Assembly (NCBI RefSeq): GCF_900105115.1
Contig: NZ_FNRV01000001.1
Span: 5,707,501-5,771,500, forward strand
Source of the DNA: Pseudomonas mohnii
GTDB lineage: Bacteria; Pseudomonadota; Gammaproteobacteria; Pseudomonadales; Pseudomonadaceae
DNA: 64,000 nucleotides
Reading direction: 5' to 3'
The notes under the pieces were generated by a model, which searched no databases, was not told the origin of the DNA, and worked only from the letters and a program-made list of their open reading frames with translations. Both the position numbers and the translations under genes were made by a program. This document shows, one piece after another, positions 61,290 to 64,000 of the stretch (positions are counted from its first letter, which is position 1; each line of letters begins with the position of its first letter).

Positions 61290-62310
61290 TTGACCAGCCA
61301 TTCGTTCCACCGTGTCGCGATGGCCGGACCGTTCTTGGCCCAGTACGCGAAATCAAGAGTGATCTGATCCTTAACGTAGGCCGTCGGCAGGTTAGGGGCG
61401 AGCACCGAGTCCAGGCGCGCCACGCTGTCGACGTTGACCGGGGCGTAGGCGGTCAGGTTGGAGAAGTCGGCCTGGCCCTTGGCACTGCTGGCGTTGGCCA
61501 GGAACTTCATCGCCGCGTCCTTGTTTTTCGAACCTTTTGGGATGACCAGGATGTCGGCCATGACCAGGTTCTGCTTCCAGCTTACGCCCACCGGGGCGCC
61601 GTCTTCCTGCAGGGCGTGAATCCGGCCGTTCCAGAACTGACCCATGCTCGCTTCACCGGAGGCCAGCAACTGTTGCGACTGCGCGCCACCGCCCCACCAG
61701 ACGATGTCTTTCTTGATGGTGTCGAGTTTCTTGAAGGCGCGATCCAGGTCCAGCGGGTAGAGCTTGTCGGCCGGCACGCCGTCGGCCAGCAGTGCCAGTT
61801 CCAGCACGCCTGGGCTTGGCCATTTGTAGAGGGCGCGTTTGCCGGGGTAGGTCTTGGTGTCGAACAGCGCGGACCAGTCCTGGGGTTTGGCGGCGCCGAG
61901 CTTGCCTTCGTTGTAGCCGAGGACGAAGGAGAAGAAGAACGAGCCCACACCGTGATCGGAGACGAACCGCGGGTCGATCTTGGTGCGATCGATGACTTTG
62001 AAATCGAGGGTTCGAGCAGGCCCTCAGAGGCGGCGCGCAAGGCGAAGTCAGCTTCGACATCGACCACGTCCCATTGCACGTTGCCGCTTTCGACCATGGC
62101 TTTGAGCTTGCCGTAGTCGGTCGGGCCATCCTGGACCACCGTGATGCCGCTGGCCTTGCTGAACGGGTCGGCCCAGGCCTGCTTCTGCGCGTCCTGGGTG
62201 CTGCCGCCCCAGCTGACGAAGTTGACGCTTTCAGCCGCCATTGCCACGTGACTGGCCGTGGCCAGCAAACCCGCGAACAGTACTGCGGTTGCACGTTTGT
62301 TCAACACCAT
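61286..62310 (-). pseudogene. ABC transporter binding protein (PotD/2-AEP type) with a frameshift
   Basis: The first ~98 codons from ATG 62310 give a signal peptide (ending AMA) and AAESVNFVSWGGSTQDAQKQ, then WDVVDVEADFALRAASEGLL. After EGLLEP the frame is lost and continues in another frame as DFKVIDRTKIDPRF, SFFFSFVLGYNEGK and so on to 61286. One G too few in the run at 62008-62010 explains it; with it restored the protein would have about 341 residues, normal for the family. Either the gene is broken or the base call is wrong. GAGGGCG precedes the start. The 3' part retains normal codon use. Confidence 0.85.
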
Positions 62311-62469
62311 TTTCACGCCCTCATTTGTTGTGTTTTTGAGCGGGCTTTGTATTGCCCGCCTATCGGGAGCAGTAGGTCCATCTGGCCTCTAAAGGCGACC
62401 GTGCCAAGGGCTGTTATTGGTGCTTTCCCTGCCGGGCGCACTTGGCTAAATCGTTCGGTCTATGGAATA

Positions 62470-62488
62470 TCATATTATGGTATTCCAA
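62470..62488. promoter_or_regulatory. Operator O4 upstream of the ABC importer operon
   Basis: TCATATTATGGTATTCCAAA is the inverted form of O3 (GGAATACCATAATATG). It lies about 165 bases before the binding-protein start, in the gap to the RibB-type gene. Confidence 0.65.
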
Positions 62489-62575
62489 ACTTTGTGCAAG
62501 CATTTTGCCTTACCGGCTATCTGCCGAATCGGTTTTATTTGGAAAACTTCGGTGCCTCTGATCGCCACAATTCCA

Positions 62576-62599
62576 TGGGGGAGCGAGCTTGCTCCCACC
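62576..62599. repeat. Single REP element
   Basis: TGGGGGAGCGAGCTTGCTCC plus CACC, a solitary REP directly behind the RibB-type gene. Confidence 0.75.
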
Positions 62600-62618
62600 G
62601 GGGCAAATTCCGCTCGGA

Positions 62619-63728
62619 TCACTGGGTAAACGCAATACTCTCCACCACCTCCAGGTCGTACCCGGTCAAACCGGCGTATTTCAGCGGTGGCCCCAAGTGC
62701 CGCAGTTTGCCCACACCCAGGTTCTGCAAGATCTGCGCCCCGGTGCCGACTTCCGAATAGATCCGTGACTGCGAACGGCTGAACTGCCGTGGCGGTTGGG
62801 TCAATTGTGGTACGCGCTCCAGCAACGCTTGCGAGGATTCGTGATTGGCCAACACCACGACCACGCCACATCCTTCTTCAGCCACTCGCTGTAACGCCGC
62901 CCACAACGTCCAGTTGGACGGCCCGCTGTACTCGGCGCCGACCAGGTCGCGCAACGGGTCGATCACATGCACGCGCACCAGCGTCGGTTGTTCGCGACGC
63001 ACGTCACCCATGACCATTGCCATGTGCACACCGCCTTCGATGCGATCCTCAAAGGTGATCAGACGGAAGGTGCCATGCACCGTTGGCAGCTCGCGCTCGC
63101 CGATGCGTACGACCGTGTGCTCGGTACTTAAACGATAGTGGATCAAATCGGCGATGGTGCCGATCTTGATCCCGTGTTTGCGCGCGAACACTTCCAGATC
63201 CGGGCGACGGGCCATGGTGCCGTCGTCGTTCATGACTTCAACGATCACCGAGGCCGGTGTGAAACCGGCCAGGCGTGCCAGGTCGCAACCGGCCTCGGTA
63301 TGCCCGGCGCGGGTCAGGACGCCGCCTTCCCGGGCGCGCAACGGGAAGATGTGCCCCGGCTGCACGATATCGGCGGCACTCGCGCCTTGGGCGACGGCAG
63401 CGGCGACGGTACGCGCCCGATCAGCGGCGGAGATGCCGGTGGTCACGCCGACGGCGGCTTCAATCGACACGGTGAACGCCGTGCTGAACACGCTGCCATT
63501 GCTCGGCACCATCTGTTCCAGGCCAAGGCGCTGGCAGTGCTCGTCGGTCAGGGTCAGACAGATCAGCCCGCGTGCTTCCCGGGCCATGAAGCTGATGGCT
63601 TCGGCGCTGCAACGGTCGGCGGCGAGCAACAGGTCGCCTTCGTTTTCCCGGTCTTCGTCGTCAACCAGGAGCACCATCTTGCCTTGGCGGTAGTCTTCGA
63701 TGATTTCTTCGATGCTGTTGAAGGCCAT
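62619..63728 (-). CDS. 3,4-dihydroxy-2-butanone-4-phosphate synthase with degenerate GTP-cyclohydrolase II domain (RibBX type)
   Basis: A 369-residue protein. Residues 1-200 form an intact RibB domain, which makes the four-carbon precursor of riboflavin: DDEDRENEGD (23-32) binds Mg2+, and TRAGHTEAGCDLARLAG holds the catalytic His and substrate residues. The C-terminal ~165 residues match GTP cyclohydrolase II but lack the three zinc cysteines (no CDC motif), so this part is probably inactive, as in RibBX of Pseudomonas. There is no FMN riboswitch upstream; the promoter instead carries O5. It is probably a second, pathway-specific copy. ATG 63728 has no clear ribosome site. Confidence 0.9.
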   Translation of the reverse strand: MAFNSIEEIIEDYRQGKMVLLVDDEDRENEGDLLLAADRCSAEAISFMAREARGLICLTLTDEHCQRLGLEQMVPSNGSVFSTAFTVSIEAAVGVTTGISAADRARTVAAAVAQGASAADIVQPGHIFPLRAREGGVLTRAGHTEAGCDLARLAGFTPASVIVEVMNDDGTMARRPDLEVFARKHGIKIGTIADLIHYRLSTEHTVVRIGERELPTVHGTFRLITFEDRIEGGVHMAMVMGDVRREQPTLVRVHVIDPLRDLVGAEYSGPSNWTLWAALQRVAEEGCGVVVVLANHESSQALLERVPQLTQPPRQFSRSQSRIYSEVGTGAQILQNLGVGKLRHLGPPLKYAGLTGYDLEVVESIAFTQ

Positions 63729-63760
63729 GTGAGGATTCTCGGTGTTTGTTGGAAATATTT

Positions 63761-63778
63761 TGTGGTATACCATAATAC
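63761..63778. promoter_or_regulatory. Operator O5 between the divergent RibBX and DUF1330 genes
   Basis: TGTGGTATACCATAATACAA fits the consensus of O1-O4 best. Both genes start within 40 bases on either side, so one bound dimer could control both. Confidence 0.7.
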
Positions 63779-63799
63779 AAAACAACCGGAGAGGTCACT

Positions 63800-64000
63800 A
63801 TGAAGGCGTACTGGATTGCTCACGTGGATATCACCGATCCCGTTCAATACAGCCAATACACCCAGCGGGCGCCGAAGGCGTTTGCCGAATACGGCGGACG
63901 GATATTGGCGCGTGGTGGGCGCAGCGAGGCGATGGAAGGGCGGCCGACACCGCAACGCAGCGTGGTGATCGAGTTCGATTCCTATGACCAGGCGGTGGCC
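63800..64000 (+). CDS. DUF1330 protein, 3' end outside the window
   Basis: 67 codons are visible: MKAYWIAHVDITDPVQYSQY, then PKAFAEYGGRILARGGRSEAMEG. This is the start of a DUF1330 protein (normally about 95 residues), a small dimeric alpha/beta-barrel fold found in catabolic clusters, function unknown. GGAGAGG precedes ATG 63800. It is the first gene of what is probably another operon of the same regulon. Confidence 0.85.
   Translation, partial: MKAYWIAHVDITDPVQYSQYTQRAPKAFAEYGGRILARGGRSEAMEGRPTPQRSVVIEFDSYDQAVA

Noticed and set aside
58078..61367. Long plus-strand frames (624 and 560 codons) over the ABC operon
   Set aside because: They are antisense to genes with intact family motifs and have composition typical of shadow frames.
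63729..63799. FMN riboswitch before the RibBX gene
   Set aside because: The gap is only 71 bases and lacks the conserved RFN-element segments.

Overview
The window looks like chromosomal DNA of a fluorescens-group Pseudomonas. It is GC-rich and carries many GGAGCGAGC..GCTCGCGA-type REP/REPIN elements. Gene families are typical of that group: DUF3300/DUF2950 pair, MxKDx repeat protein, RibB with a degenerate GTP-cyclohydrolase II domain, hmuUV-chaN. This assignment is inferred from sequence character, not from a database search. I saw no tRNA, rRNA, CRISPR array, intact transposase or prophage.

Layout. 1-5.7 kb: end of an EamA exporter, a membrane diguanylate cyclase, a MerR relic, a small cytochrome c, a DUF2252 protein and a K+ channel. 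5.9-10 kb: a heme-uptake operon (hmuU-hmuV-chaN) whose periplasmic binding protein gene survives only as a 22-codon remnant, then NTF2-like and SGNH-hydrolase genes. 10-17.5 kb: three near-identical cassettes (promoter region, gene, terminator) for a secreted protein of 13-residue tandem repeats. They are interspersed with a periplasmic chorismate mutase, the DUF3300-DUF2950 pair and a GT39 glycosyltransferase. 17.8-23.6 kb: cupin, PchB-like lyase, and a LysR regulator divergent from an ALDH / carboxymuconolactone decarboxylase-like / quinone-oxidoreductase operon, then a LysE exporter. 24-28.6 kb: amino-acid-type ABC importer, FAD oxidoreductase and Lrp regulator, probably one uptake/oxidation unit. 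28.6-51 kb: mixed housekeeping and accessory genes, including DinB, DUF1254, beta-carbonic anhydrase, MATE, YceI-DUF2235, MFS, OYE, GNAT, P1 peptidase with an orphan polyamine-type binding protein and LuxR regulator, a methyltransferase, a cytochrome b561/molybdopterin pair, a response regulator and a HAD phosphatase. REPINs occur throughout, including a 7-unit tandem array at 41.7-42.5 kb.

51.2-64 kb is the most interesting part: an apparent catabolic island. It holds two NCS1 permeases, an isochorismatase-type hydrolase, a luciferase-like flavin monooxygenase, a flavin reductase, a PotABCD-type ABC importer (binding protein frameshifted), a second RibB-type enzyme and a DUF1330 protein running off the end. 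Five promoter regions share an operator-like sequence around GGTATACCATAATA, which points to one regulon whose regulator is not in the window. The gene set recalls the Rut pyrimidine pathway, plus a flavin-supply gene as in Photobacterium lux-rib operons. The substrate cannot be told from the sequence.
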